A DNA stretch of 48,148 nt. It comes from Clostridia bacterium. GTDB taxonomy: Bacteria > Bacillota > Clostridia > Christensenellales > Aristaeellaceae. Both the position numbers and the translations under genes were made by a program. Under the pieces are notes generated by a model, which saw nothing but the letters and a program-made list of their open reading frames with translations, made no database searches and was not told where the DNA came from. The stretch is from positions 1-48,148 of the forward strand of contig JAFUOR010000049.1 of NCBI GenBank assembly GCA_017481825.1. The letters run 5' to 3'. Positions 7,844 to 16,310 of the stretch are shown in pieces; position 1 is the stretch's first letter; every line of letters begins with the position of its first letter.

Positions 7844-9142
7844 TCACTGCTTCACGGTGTCGATCATGGCGAGGGTGACCTCCAGGTCGATGTACTCGCC
7901 GTCCTCGGGGATGGTGGTCAGGGTGTCCAGGTTGGCCATGCCTTCGGCGCGGAAGACCTTGATCTTGAGCACGTCGCCGGTGGTGTGCTTGGCAACCTCC
8001 GTCTGAAGCTCGCTGGTGGAGGTGACGATCACATCGTTGATCTCGACGATGATGTCACCCGCCTGCATGCCAGCCGCCTCGGCAGGGCTGCCGGGCTCAA
8101 CCTCGGCAACGTAAGCGCCCTTGGGCAGCAGACCGCCGGTGTAGGCGTAGAAGGAGGTGGTGAAATCGCGGATGGAGATGCCCATGCGGGGCTTGCCGGT
8201 CAGATCGGTGCCGGAGGAGGCGGTCTCCTCGGCGTCCTCAATCGGGGGCTCGGCGACGATGCGGCCGGAGAGCACATCCTCAATGAGGGGCTTCACGGCA
8301 TTGATCGGGATGCACATGCCGATGCCCTCCACGGTGGAGCCGGAATAGTAGCTGCCGGAGTACTTCAGGGTGGGGATGCCCATCAATTCGCCCGTGACGG
8401 AGAACATGCCGCCGCCGGAGTTGCCGGAGTTGATGGCCGCGTCCACCTGAATCATGGCGTTGGAGATGGTCTCCTTGCGGCCATAGCGGTCATAGGTGTC
8501 GGACTCCACAGCGCGGTTCAGGGCGGAAACGATGCCCGTGGTCTCGGTCTTGGTGAAGCCCAGAGGATTGCCGATGCAGATGGCCCAGTCGCCAACCATG
8601 AGGGTGTCGCTGTCGCCCAGGGACACGGCAGGCAGGGTGCACTTGGGCGCGTAGATGATGGCGGCGTCCAGGTTCTCGTCGTAGGCCACGAGGGAGGCGG
8701 CGTATTCCTCGGTTTCGCCCGCATCATTGGTCACGGTGACCTTCAGGGAGGAGGCGTCCTCCACCACGTGGTAGTTGGTGAGCACAAAGCCCTCGCCGAT
8801 CACCACGCCGGAGCCGGTGGAGGCCAGCTCCTCACGGGTTTCGGGCTCCTGATTGCCGCGGCCGTCGCCGTAGCCGTAGCCATAGCCGAAACCGAAGTAG
8901 AAATTGCCGTAGCCATTGCCGTAGGAGCCGTAGGTGACCTCCTGGTAATTGCTCACGCCCACGACGCTGTCGCGAACGCTTGCGATGGCCTGGGTGAAGG
9001 GACTGGTGTGCACCACGGTGACGGTCTGCTCCTCAGCGGACGCGTAGGGGTTGGTGGTCAGGGTGATGGCGGAGCCGATCATGATGCAGGCCATCGCCAG
9101 CGCGATGCAGCCCACAAGACGGCGGATGCGATCATTCTTCAT
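7844..9142 (-). CDS. htrA: HtrA/DegP-family membrane-anchored serine protease with PDZ domain
   Basis: 432 residues. Start ATG at 9142 is seven bases from AGGAGG; an ATG six bases upstream is too close. An N-terminal span (about 9-30) anchors the protein with the protease outside. The trypsin-like domain carries His125 (TNYHVV), Asp159 (ENLDAAI) and Ser242 (NSGNSGGG). One PDZ domain at about 318-400 follows. Homologues degrade or refold misfolded exported proteins under envelope stress. Odd: a Gly/Tyr/Phe-rich tract at 71-97 (repeats of YG and FG) between the anchor and the protease, in place of the usual Ser/Thr linker. It lies downstream of a two-component operon, as htrA does after walRK in Bacillus, but has its own promoter. 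Confidence 0.93.
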   Translation of the reverse strand: MKNDRIRRLVGCIALAMACIMIGSAITLTTNPYASAEEQTVTVVHTSPFTQAIASVRDSVVGVSNYQEVTYGSYGNGYGNFYFGFGYGYGYGDGRGNQEPETREELASTGSGVVIGEGFVLTNYHVVEDASSLKVTVTNDAGETEEYAASLVAYDENLDAAIIYAPKCTLPAVSLGDSDTLMVGDWAICIGNPLGFTKTETTGIVSALNRAVESDTYDRYGRKETISNAMIQVDAAINSGNSGGGMFSVTGELMGIPTLKYSGSYYSGSTVEGIGMCIPINAVKPLIEDVLSGRIVAEPPIEDAEETASSGTDLTGKPRMGISIRDFTTSFYAYTGGLLPKGAYVAEVEPGSPAEAAGMQAGDIIVEINDVIVTSTSELQTEVAKHTTGDVLKIKVFRAEGMANLDTLTTIPEDGEYIDLEVTLAMIDTVKQ

Positions 9143-9173
9143 AAGCATACCTCCTGGTTGATCAAGGTGTAAG

Positions 9174-9222
9174 GTCATCGCTGATTGATTCGCCATCGTG
9201 CGGCAGCATTCAATCATCGCTT
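9174..9222. repeat. Short inverted-repeat element of the ATCGCTGATTGA family
   Basis: CATCGCTGATTGATTCGCC (9176-9194) faces an imperfect inverted copy in 9201-9222 (GGCAGCATTCAATCATCGCT). It lies in the 5' untranslated leader of the HtrA gene, between its promoter and ribosome binding site, so it would fold in the mRNA. Confidence 0.55.
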
Positions 9223-9253
9223 GCCAAGGCCGGGTTCTTCCAGCGATGATCTT

Positions 9254-9282
9254 AGTATATACGCCTGATTTTGCAAAGTCAT
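9254..9282 (-). promoter_or_regulatory. Putative promoter of the HtrA gene
   Basis: Minus strand ATGACT (9282-9277), a 17-base spacer and TATACT (9259-9254). The -35 is only a 4 of 6 match, so a regulated promoter is possible. Confidence 0.45.
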
Positions 9283-9318
9283 GAACGACTTATGAACATT
9301 GGCATGAAAATTGAAAAT

Positions 9319-10611
9319 TCATCGCGCCAGATGCACCGCAGCTGCCAGCGCGCCCAGCAACAGGCCAAAGAGCAGCGTCAGCGGGGCGGGAAGCAGCGCC
9401 ATCACGCAGGGGATGGCAAGGAGCGAGGGCATCAGAGGCAGCCACCATCGCTTGCGGCGCACGCGCATGCGAAGCGTGAAGGCCGCCGTCATGCAGATGC
9501 TGATCAGTCCCGCGCAGGGGATGGCATACCCCGGCTGGGCGGCGCGCAGGAAGTGGAAGGCCGCGCCAAGCAGCAGCAATGGCAGCAGCGCACAGATGAC
9601 CGGCGGAGGGCCTTCGCGCCGGGGCGGTGCATCCACCAAAATCAGCGCGTTGATAAGGCCCGCCAGGAGCGCCGCTGCCATGGCCCAGGGGCTGCGGGAG
9701 ATGAGGCTACCTGCCATGGCCAGCGCGGTCAGCAGGCCGAGCAGCCTGCCGCGGCTGCGCAGCACCTGGCAGCGCGCGTGCAGCTGCATGAGCGGCGCGG
9801 CAAAGGCGCTCCCCACAGGGGCGGTGATGACCAGCGCGTCCGTGGTACCCTGGGGCGCGGGGGTGATGAGGATGCGCTCCGTGCCGTCGCAGGCGGCAAG
9901 GCCGGTGCGCTTTTGCAGCAGGGGCAGGCGGTCAGCCATGGGGCCCTGCGCGTGCAGGCGCACCACATGCCCAAGGCTTTGCAGCGCCTTGACCTCCGCC
10001 ATCGCATCGGCGCGCACGCCCTCGCCCAGGGCGATGAGTCCCAGAAACACGGGCGCGTCCGTCCCGGCGGCGGTGGCGTAGGCGATCACCCGGCCCTCGT
10101 CCCCGGCCATGGCAGATGCGGCGGCGAGGATGGCGGTGCGGTCATCCGCCGTGATGGGGCGGGGGCTGCCGTGCCAGATCGTGCCGCATTTTGTCGAAAT
10201 TTGCGAGGCGTCCCCCATCAGGTAGATGCGCTTTGCATGCCCGTCCTGCACGGTGAGGGCGGCGACGCCGTCCTGGTGGGTCTCGTGCAGGATGCGCTGG
10301 TGCGCCCGCAGCTTGTCGGGGCGGATGTGCAGCGCGGTCACCGCCTGCTCGATGGCCGCGCGGGCCTCATCGGGCAGGGCGGAGGCCAGCAGGGTCATGG
10401 CGGTGCCCAGCAGCAGCGCGCCGCTGCCCAGGCGCAGGGAGAGCGTCGGCGCTGCCTCCAGGGGCTGGGCGGCAGAAAGCAGGTGCAGCGGCTCCAGCAG
10501 GCAGGCAGCGTCCAGCGCCACGGCGGTGCACCGCGTTTCGCTCCTGTTGGGCGCGCGGGAAAAGTCCGACAGATCCTGCTGGAGCAGCCAGGCGGCAATG
10601 CGTTTGTCCAT
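9319..10611 (-). CDS. Membrane protein with degenerate P-type ATPase-like region (pseudo-ATPase)
   Basis: 430 residues, RBS GGAGG, last gene of a five-gene operon (6 bases after the preceding stop). Residues 55-75 form a hydrophobic segment; 100-240 are soluble and follow the order of a P-type ATPase nucleotide-binding/phosphorylation region: a KGA-like stretch (YLMGDASQI), GRVIAYA, FLGLIALGEGVRADAM (compare flGlv..DpxRxda) and a LHAQG segment where TGD normally stands. The phosphorylated Asp motif DKTGT and the hinge GDGxNDxP are absent. About six membrane spans follow (285-430), with INALILVDAPP resembling the transmembrane end of true pumps. It cannot be an active pump by sequence; a sensor or regulatory partner of the upstream kinase system is an inference. 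Family assignment is by motif order only. Confidence 0.6.
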   Translation of the reverse strand: MDKRIAAWLLQQDLSDFSRAPNRSETRCTAVALDAACLLEPLHLLSAAQPLEAAPTLSLRLGSGALLLGTAMTLLASALPDEARAAIEQAVTALHIRPDKLRAHQRILHETHQDGVAALTVQDGHAKRIYLMGDASQISTKCGTIWHGSPRPITADDRTAILAAASAMAGDEGRVIAYATAAGTDAPVFLGLIALGEGVRADAMAEVKALQSLGHVVRLHAQGPMADRLPLLQKRTGLAACDGTERILITPAPQGTTDALVITAPVGSAFAAPLMQLHARCQVLRSRGRLLGLLTALAMAGSLISRSPWAMAAALLAGLINALILVDAPPRREGPPPVICALLPLLLLGAAFHFLRAAQPGYAIPCAGLISICMTAAFTLRMRVRRKRWWLPLMPSLLAIPCVMALLPAPLTLLFGLLLGALAAAVHLAR

Positions 10612-10617
10612 GGGGCG

Positions 10618-12102
10618 TCAACCTCCTGTCAGTCCGGGGTTGTGCAGGAATTCGCCGTCCCAGCGCAGCGCCTGCCCCAGGTCGCTGACCGGTTCGGAGC
10701 CAAAGTAGATGCGCACGCGCTTCACGTTCAGGGCCTCGATGAGCGTCTCCGTCAGGGCGTAGGCCATCAGGCGCTGGTCAAGGCCGCTGTCCCGGATGAC
10801 CCCGGCATAGCGCTGGGAGAAGTTCACCAGCAGCGTATCGCCCTGGATGCCAAGGCCGAGGATGTCCGCATCCCCCAGATCGCGGGGCAGCGTGCCCCTT
10901 GCGGCCAGGGACAGCAGCAGCGCGCGGGGATCGCGGGCGCTGCGGTAGGGGAGGGCGGCGGTCTGCGCCGTGAGGCGGCTGTCCTGGGCGGCGTAGAGCG
11001 TGCTCTGGCCCATGAGGAAGGCCGCATAATCCGTGCGGCGGTGCAGCCCGCCGGGAAAGAGCAGCGTGCCCCAGCGGGTGTTATACAGGCTGGTCAGCGC
11101 CGAATCCCCGGTGAGGATGCATACCTGCTGCAATCCGGGGATGAAGGTGGTCAGCGTCTGCACCATGGCGGCAAAGCAGCAGGCGGGGTCGAGGCCCATG
11201 GCGGTGATGCGGTTCTTCACACCGGCGGAAAAATGGAGGGTGACTCGCTTGCCGCCGCTCTCCAGATCGCTCACAGCCGGGGAAGCCAGCATCATGGAGG
11301 CGAAATCCGGCATCTGTGCCGCGCCGGGGAGGGCGTCTGCGCCGTCCGCCAGGGCGGAGAGGAGCGTCAGCACCAGCTGCTGGGGATGCTGACCGGGAAA
11401 GGCCAGGCTGCGGGCCTCCGCCGCCACGCCCGCGCCGTCCTCCAGGGGGAAATACAGCGTTGCGTCCGCATACAGCGGCATCTGGCTGGGGTTCTCGCCC
11501 ACGGGGGTGCGCCGGGCGGTCAGCTGCTCCCATTGCAGCGTCAGCTCATGGCTGGCCGGGGCGGACAGCGTGCCCAGGGGCAGATAGCCGCCCACGTCCA
11601 TCGCGGCGGACTGTCCCGCCACCAGCACATTCACATGGCTCACGCCCTGCAATTCGCACAGCGTGGCGGCGATGGACAGGCAGGCGGTGTAGAAGTCCTG
11701 ATGGCTCAATTGCAGCGCCGAGGCCGACAGGTTCACCGTGCACACGCTGCCGGAGAGCTCCACCGGGTCGGAGCCTGTCAGGGCCAGCGTCACGCCGCCG
11801 CCCAGGGACTGCACGCGATCGTTCCCCTCAAAGGCCAGCAGGGCGCGCAGCACCGCCTCCGCCGGATGCTGGGCGGCGGACATGGTGACGGGGGTATAAT
11901 AGGTCAAAAGCCGCTGCCCATCGGCAGAGGGCAGGTACAATACCGCCAGCCTTTCCCCGGATAGCCCTGCATCGCCTACGGGAGGCGTGTAAGGATCTGC
12001 AACCGGGGGGAGGGTCACGGCGGCGATGGTTTTGGGCGCGGCGGTGCAGCCCGTGAGCAGCAGCAGCGCAGCCATCAGGCAGAGCAGTCGCTTCATCTTC
12101 AT
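10618..12102 (-). CDS. GerMN-domain lipoprotein (two GerMN modules)
   Basis: 494 residues from ATG at 12102 (RBS AAGGAGG); upstream in-frame ATG at 12150 lies inside the previous gene. A lipoprotein signal ends LLTGC with Cys19. Two GerMN-like modules are visible, at about residues 55-195 and 205-360 (pattern: polar strand, P-A-E-A-V-L-R-A-L helix, GVTL...VNLS strand, V.HVNVLV), and a third partial one near 390-480 (DTLLVNFS, VKRVRIYFGSE). The GerMN domain occurs in spore germination protein GerM and in actinobacterial LpqB. It overlaps the preceding lipoprotein gene by four bases. A surface role modulating the neighbouring histidine kinase is inferred from the LpqB parallel. Confidence 0.8.
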   Translation of the reverse strand: MKMKRLLCLMAALLLLTGCTAAPKTIAAVTLPPVADPYTPPVGDAGLSGERLAVLYLPSADGQRLLTYYTPVTMSAAQHPAEAVLRALLAFEGNDRVQSLGGGVTLALTGSDPVELSGSVCTVNLSASALQLSHQDFYTACLSIAATLCELQGVSHVNVLVAGQSAAMDVGGYLPLGTLSAPASHELTLQWEQLTARRTPVGENPSQMPLYADATLYFPLEDGAGVAAEARSLAFPGQHPQQLVLTLLSALADGADALPGAAQMPDFASMMLASPAVSDLESGGKRVTLHFSAGVKNRITAMGLDPACCFAAMVQTLTTFIPGLQQVCILTGDSALTSLYNTRWGTLLFPGGLHRRTDYAAFLMGQSTLYAAQDSRLTAQTAALPYRSARDPRALLLSLAARGTLPRDLGDADILGLGIQGDTLLVNFSQRYAGVIRDSGLDQRLMAYALTETLIEALNVKRVRIYFGSEPVSDLGQALRWDGEFLHNPGLTGG

Positions 12103-13040
12103 GGGGCAGCCTCCTTCCGGCTGCTGAGCTGGCTGTATTCGATCTTCCACAGCCCGCGTTCCCGCATCAGGCGGAATACGCCCGCCGTTTCGCTGGCAGT
12201 GCCTCCGTCGGCGCAGTGCATCAGGGCGCTGAGGGTCGCACGGTCACCGCTGACGCTCCCGCCGGATACGGCCCATTGCGTCAGGTGGGGCAGACCCTCC
12301 ATCTGGGCGATGAACTCCGCCTCCTGGGGCCTTTGCTGCCCGGTGGCGGCGTCGGTGCGGGCCACGTAGCGATACAGGCGGGCAAAATCCCGGTCCTGCC
12401 AGCATTGCAGGATGGTCGAAAGGGTCGTGGTGGGGGTGAGCAGCAGCGATTCGTCGCGCTTGAGGGGCGCTGCGGGCGCGTCGCTGCCGGTGAGGTAGTA
12501 GCTCTCCTTGAGCCGCAGGCTGTCCGTCACCGCATCGCTTTGCTCCACCAGCACAATCACCGTGTCCACATCGCAGTTTTCCGTCACCGTCGCGGCGATG
12601 GACTGCATGGCCAGCAGGCGGCGCAAGCGGGATTCTGCGGTGTCGACGCCCTCTGTTTCGTCCGGATAGCGGTTCATGATCTGGCGCGACAGGGTCACGA
12701 AAAGCGTTCGCCCCTGGCGCGTGGTGGCCAGCACCCGCGTCCCCTGGGGGAAGAGCCCCTGCAGCTCCGATGCGGAGGCCGAGGGCCCTGCCAGGAGCGC
12801 CTCCAGCAGCGTCAGCTCGTAGGCCTTGGTGGGGGAGAGGTCAAGGCTGCGCTCTTCGGGGGCAAGCAGCGGCTCCTGATCAAAGCGGAACCACAGCGTG
12901 GCGGTTTCCTGCGTGGTGGCGGGGCTCTGGGGCGCGGGGATGGTCACATCCTCCGGGGCCGTCACGGGGGAGAGGGGAGAGCGCGCCGCGCAGGAGGAAA
13001 GCAGCAGCAGGCACAGCAGCAACGGTACGAGTCTGCGCAT
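12099..13040 (-). CDS. GerMN-domain lipoprotein (single module)
   Basis: 313 residues. Lipoprotein signal with LLSSC and Cys17. A GerMN-like module spans about 70-170 (ELTLLEALLAGP, GTRVLATTRQGRTLFVTLS, DTVIVLVEQ), followed by a C-terminal region (about 205-305) with the look of an NTF2/DUF4878-type cone-shaped domain (ILQCWQDRDFARLYRYV...GLWKIEYSQL). Its start overlaps the kinase stop (TGATG) and its stop overlaps the next lipoprotein start, so the set is translationally coupled. Likely an extracytoplasmic partner of the kinase. Confidence 0.8.
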   Translation of the reverse strand: MRRLVPLLLCLLLLSSCAARSPLSPVTAPEDVTIPAPQSPATTQETATLWFRFDQEPLLAPEERSLDLSPTKAYELTLLEALLAGPSASASELQGLFPQGTRVLATTRQGRTLFVTLSRQIMNRYPDETEGVDTAESRLRRLLAMQSIAATVTENCDVDTVIVLVEQSDAVTDSLRLKESYYLTGSDAPAAPLKRDESLLLTPTTTLSTILQCWQDRDFARLYRYVARTDAATGQQRPQEAEFIAQMEGLPHLTQWAVSGGSVSGDRATLSALMHCADGGTASETAGVFRLMRERGLWKIEYSQLSSRKEAAP

Positions 13041-14425
13041 CAGGCGTCCCCCTTTCTCACGGGCAGCGTGACCGTGAAGGTCGAGCCCTTGTCCGGTGCG
13101 GAGTCCACGGTGATGTCGCCCTGATGGAGCTGCACCATCTGCCGCACGATGGAAAGTCCCAGGCCTGTGCCGCCCGTGGCGCGGGAGCGGGCCTTATCCA
13201 CCCGGTAGAATCGGTCAAAGATGTGGCTGAGGTCATGGGCCGGGATGCCGATGCCCGTATCGGCGACGGTCAGCACCGCCTCGCGGCCATCAGGGGACAG
13301 CGTCACGTCAATCCGCCCGCCCTCGGGGGTGTACTTCACCGCGTTGTCGATCAGGTTGTACACCACCTGGGACAGCTTCGACTGATCGCCGTGGAGGGTC
13401 ACGCCCCCGGCGATATTGCTGTGCAGGGTCAGCCCGGCCTTTTCGGCGGCGGGCAGCAGGGCGTGCACCGTCTCACGGCACAGTTCGCTCAGATCAACGG
13501 CGGTGAAGCTTACCTTGGCCTCGTGGCTGTCCATCTGCGTCAGGGTCAGCAGATCGGTGATGATCCCTGTCAGCCGGTCGATCTCGTGGTTCATGTCCTG
13601 CATGAACTCCGCGCGCAATTCACCCGGCATGTCCGGCTGGTAGATGAGGTTCTCCAGCAGAATCTTCATGGTAGCCAGCGGCGTTTTCAGCTCATGGGAG
13701 GCATTGGAGACGAACTGGCTGCGGCTCAGGTCGAAGTGCTCGATCTTCTCCGCCATGGCGTTGTAGCTGTCCGCCAGCTCCTGCAGTTCGCCGGAGGCAT
13801 GCACGTCGGCGCGGGCGGATAGATCGCCCCGGCCCATGCGGCGGATGGTCTGGGTCAGCGCCTTCACGGGCCGCGTCAGGGTCACGGAGAAGATCAGCGC
13901 CGCCAGCATCGCCGCGCCTGCCACCACCACAAACACCGTCAGCAGCTGGCGCTCCACCTGCTCGATGGCGCTTTGCAGCTCCGTCACGGGGGTAGAGAGC
14001 AGCAGCGCGCCGATGATCTCCTCCCCATCGGTCATGACCGCCGCGATGAGGGCCGCCGCCTCGCCATCCTCCAGGGCATACACCTGATAGGCGTGGGATG
14101 CGCTGCCCGTGAGCACCCTGGCGACCTCCGCCGGGGCCGCATACGTGCCGTCCAGGTCGGAGAAGGTATCCAGGTGCACCTTGCCGTCCGGGGAGATGAC
14201 CAGGAGGCGTCCGCCCAGCTCGCTGGCGGCGGTGGAGAGGGTCTCGTAGAGCGCATCCGTCTCGCCGGAGGCAAAAAAAGGCGCAGCCGTCGCAGCCAGC
14301 TTCTCCATGGAGAGGCTGGCCTGGCGGGTGCGCTGTGCATAGAGGGTATGGCTGACCAGCCCGGTCAGCAGGGCCGCCATCATGGCGAAGGAGGCCCCGA
14401 TGATGACCAGGAACGTCAGCATCAT
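13040..14425 (-). CDS. Sensor histidine kinase (HAMP-HisKA-HATPase)
   Basis: About 461 residues from ATG at 14425. A longer form from an ATT codon at 14461, overlapping the regulator stop and adding RKWLTSIRWK, is possible and fits the usual N terminus better. Two membrane spans (about 4-26 and 161-183) flank an extracellular sensor domain. HAMP 183-235, phospho-acceptor His244 in SNASHELKTP, N box NLIDNAVKYTPEGG, G1 DTGIGIP and G2 GGTGLGLSIV are intact. It phosphorylates the response regulator encoded just upstream. No PAS domain, unlike Bacillus WalK. Confidence 0.93.
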   Translation of the reverse strand: MMLTFLVIIGASFAMMAALLTGLVSHTLYAQRTRQASLSMEKLAATAAPFFASGETDALYETLSTAASELGGRLLVISPDGKVHLDTFSDLDGTYAAPAEVARVLTGSASHAYQVYALEDGEAAALIAAVMTDGEEIIGALLLSTPVTELQSAIEQVERQLLTVFVVVAGAAMLAALIFSVTLTRPVKALTQTIRRMGRGDLSARADVHASGELQELADSYNAMAEKIEHFDLSRSQFVSNASHELKTPLATMKILLENLIYQPDMPGELRAEFMQDMNHEIDRLTGIITDLLTLTQMDSHEAKVSFTAVDLSELCRETVHALLPAAEKAGLTLHSNIAGGVTLHGDQSKLSQVVYNLIDNAVKYTPEGGRIDVTLSPDGREAVLTVADTGIGIPAHDLSHIFDRFYRVDKARSRATGGTGLGLSIVRQMVQLHQGDITVDSAPDKGSTFTVTLPVRKGDA

Positions 14426-14456
14426 TTTCCAGCGGATGCTCGTAAGCCACTTCCGC

Positions 14457-15149
14457 TTAATCCCTGTCGGTGAAATAGTAACCCACCTTCCACTTGGTAA
14501 AGATAAACTCCGGCTGGGAGGTGTCGCGCTCGATCTTCTCCCTGAGGCGGCGGATGTGCACATCCACCGTGCGCGCGTCGCCGGTGTAGTCGTATTTCCA
14601 GACGGTCTCCAGCATCTCCTGGCGGGAGAATGGCCTGCCGCGGTTGGTGATGAAGAGCTGCAGGAGGTCGAACTCCTTGGCGGTGAGGCGAACGTCCCGC
14701 CCGCCGATATTGACCGTGCGCTTGAGGAGGTTGACCTCCATGTCCCGCACGCGGATGACCTTCTTTTCCTCAGCCTGGGTGGCCTGGTTCGCCCGGCGCA
14801 GCACCGTGCGGATGCGCGCCCGCACCTCCAGAATGTTGAAGGGCTTGGTCATGTAATCATCCGCGCCATATTCCAGGCCCAGAATCTTGTCCATATCCTC
14901 GCCCTTGGCGGTGAGCATGATGATCGGCACATTCGAGTGCTCGCGAATGCGCTGACACACGCTCAGACCGTCCTGCTTAGGCAGCATCACATCCAGCAGC
15001 ACCAGGTCGAAGGGCCGTGCGAAGAATTTGTCCAGTGCCTCTTCTCCGTCCATGGCCAGATCAGTCTCGTACCCTTCCTGCTCCAGGGTATACTTCAGCC
15101 CCTTGAGCATCAGCGGCTCGTCGTCTACCAGCAGAATGCGCTTACCCAT
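14457..15149 (-). CDS. OmpR/PhoB-family response regulator
   Basis: 230 residues from ATG at 15149 (MGKRILLVDDEP), AAGGAG upstream. Receiver domain 1-118 with acidic DDE, phospho-acceptor Asp in LLDVMLP, Thr in MLTAKG and Lys in TKPF; winged-helix DNA-binding domain at about 130-228 (LTAKEFDLLQLF, ARTVDVHIRRLREKIE, VGYYF). Closest in feel to WalR/PhoP/MtrA regulators. First gene of the operon regulator-kinase-two GerMN lipoproteins-pseudo-ATPase. Confidence 0.94.
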   Translation of the reverse strand: MGKRILLVDDEPLMLKGLKYTLEQEGYETDLAMDGEEALDKFFARPFDLVLLDVMLPKQDGLSVCQRIREHSNVPIIMLTAKGEDMDKILGLEYGADDYMTKPFNILEVRARIRTVLRRANQATQAEEKKVIRVRDMEVNLLKRTVNIGGRDVRLTAKEFDLLQLFITNRGRPFSRQEMLETVWKYDYTGDARTVDVHIRRLREKIERDTSQPEFIFTKWKVGYYFTDRD

Positions 15150-15180
15150 ATTGAAACACTCCTTGTATCCTGATGGGTAT

Positions 15181-15209
15181 ATTGTACGACAAAGCGTGAA
15201 AAAAATCAA
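15181..15209 (-). promoter_or_regulatory. Promoter of the two-component operon
   Basis: Minus strand TTGATT (15209-15204), 17-base spacer, TACAAT (15186-15181), 31 bases ahead of the regulator start. Confidence 0.75.
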
Positions 15210-15275
15210 GCAGGAAGGAAATGAAAATGTCACATTTATTGTAAAACTTAACGGAACAGGAGACGCCTTCCAGCC

Positions 15276-15944
15276 TCACGCATCTCCCACCAGGCGTCCG
15301 TCGCGGATTTGCAGCTGCCGTCCGGCCCGCGCTGCCACCTTGGCGTCATGGGTGATCACCACCACCGTCCGCCCTTCGCGGTGCAGCTGATCCAGAAGCG
15401 CCAGCACCTCGCCGGTGGAGGCGGGGTCGAGGCTGCCGGTGGGCTCGTCCGCCCGGAGCACCGCAGGGTGCCTCGCCCGTGCCCGGGCGATGGCCCCCCG
15501 CTGCTGCTGGCCGCCGGACCGCTGGCTGGGTTTGTGGCGCAGCCGGTCGCCCAAGCCCACGCGCTCCAGCAGGGATTGCGCGCGGATGAGGCGCTCCTTC
15601 GCCTCCATGCCCTGGAGCACCATGGGCAGCGCCACATTTTCGATGGCCGTCAGCCGCGGGATGAGCTGGAACCCCTGGAACACAAAGCCGATCTCCTCCC
15701 CACGCACTTTCGCCAGCTCGGCGGAGGGCAGGGCCGATACATCCCGCCCGTGGAGGCGGTAGCGCCCGCTGGTGGGGCTGTCCAGGCAGCCAAGAATGTG
15801 CATCAGCGTCGATTTGCCCGACCCGCTGGGCCCGACGATGGCGGCGTACTCGCCCTCGCTGATATGCAGCGACACATTGTCCAGCGCCATCAGGACGCGT
15901 CCCTCCATCGGGTAGGATTTGGTCAGCCTCTGGGCATGGATCAT
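15276..15944 (-). CDS. MacB/LolD-type ABC transporter ATP-binding protein with altered signature motif
   Basis: 222 residues from ATG at 15944 (RBS GGGGGAGG). Walker [10 protein letters not shown]-loop [20 protein letters not shown] and the switch His in VVITHD are present. The signature reads [20 protein letters not shown] where the family has [20 protein letters not shown], and the strand before Walker B reads VLRADEPTG for (I/V)LLADEPTG. These four changes (L to R, V to G, L to R, L to R) are each explained by a single T-to-G change in the middle codon position (15520, 15496, 15478, 15454). The Leu-to-Arg in the signature would be expected to hurt ATP hydrolysis. No permease gene lies next to it. 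It is either decaying, specialised, or affected by sequence errors. Confidence 0.85.
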   Translation of the reverse strand: MIHAQRLTKSYPMEGRVLMALDNVSLHISEGEYAAIVGPSGSGKSTLMHILGCLDSPTSGRYRLHGRDVSALPSAELAKVRGEEIGFVFQGFQLIPRLTAIENVALPMVLQGMEAKERLIRAQSLLERVGLGDRLRHKPSQRSGGQQQRGAIARARARHPAVLRADEPTGSLDPASTGEVLALLDQLHREGRTVVVITHDAKVAARAGRQLQIRDGRLVGDA

Positions 15945-15965
15945 GGAAGCACCTCCCCCAATATA

Positions 15966-15994
15966 GAAAAATCCTGCCCGTAGTATGGGCAGGA
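15966..15994 (-). terminator. Intrinsic terminator between the dipeptidase and ABC ATPase genes
   Basis: TCCTGCCC (15972-15979) pairs with GGGCAGGA (15987-15994); on the minus strand the stem is followed by TTTTTC. It ends transcripts coming from the dipeptidase side through the repeat-filled gap. Confidence 0.8.
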
Positions 15995-16035
15995 AAGCGG
16001 GGCGGGATGCATGGATGGACGTTGGGCGCGTCTGC

Positions 16036-16308
16036 GGGCGACGCGAGACGACCGCAGGGGAGCCGAGCCAAAGCGCGCCTAACAAAGTCCCTGTAACTTT
16101 CGTTCCCTCAATCAGCACGCGCGCGCAACCCCAACCAAAGGAGCGCAAGCGCATTGCGAAAAGGGAGGGCGCGAGGGCATCGCGCCGGAACGCCTCCCCA
16201 GTGGGGAGTTCGCCAAAGACGAAAGTGACAAGCGATGTTGGAGCGAAGACCCTTTGGCAGGGGACAGGGGCAGCGCCCTGCCGGAGTCCGGGGGCAGCGC
16301 CTCCGGCG
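16036..16308 (+). repeat. Dispersed intergenic repeat, two modules; fills the 15995-16310 gap
   Basis: Module 1 (16116-16240) matches the reverse complement of 21858-21981 over about 125 bases: CGCGCAACCCCAACC, GCGCAAGC, GCGAAAAGGG, CATCG...CGGAACG, CTCCCCAGTGGGGA, GAAAG, GATG in the same order. Module 2 (16265-16308) is two tandem hairpins, CAGGGGCAGCGCCCTG and CCGG...CCGG joined by AGT, also present in the 21791-21836 copy. Upstream part 16036-16110 is shared with 7568-7660. No coding frame is supportable in this gap. Confidence 0.75.
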
Positions 16309-16310
16309 CA

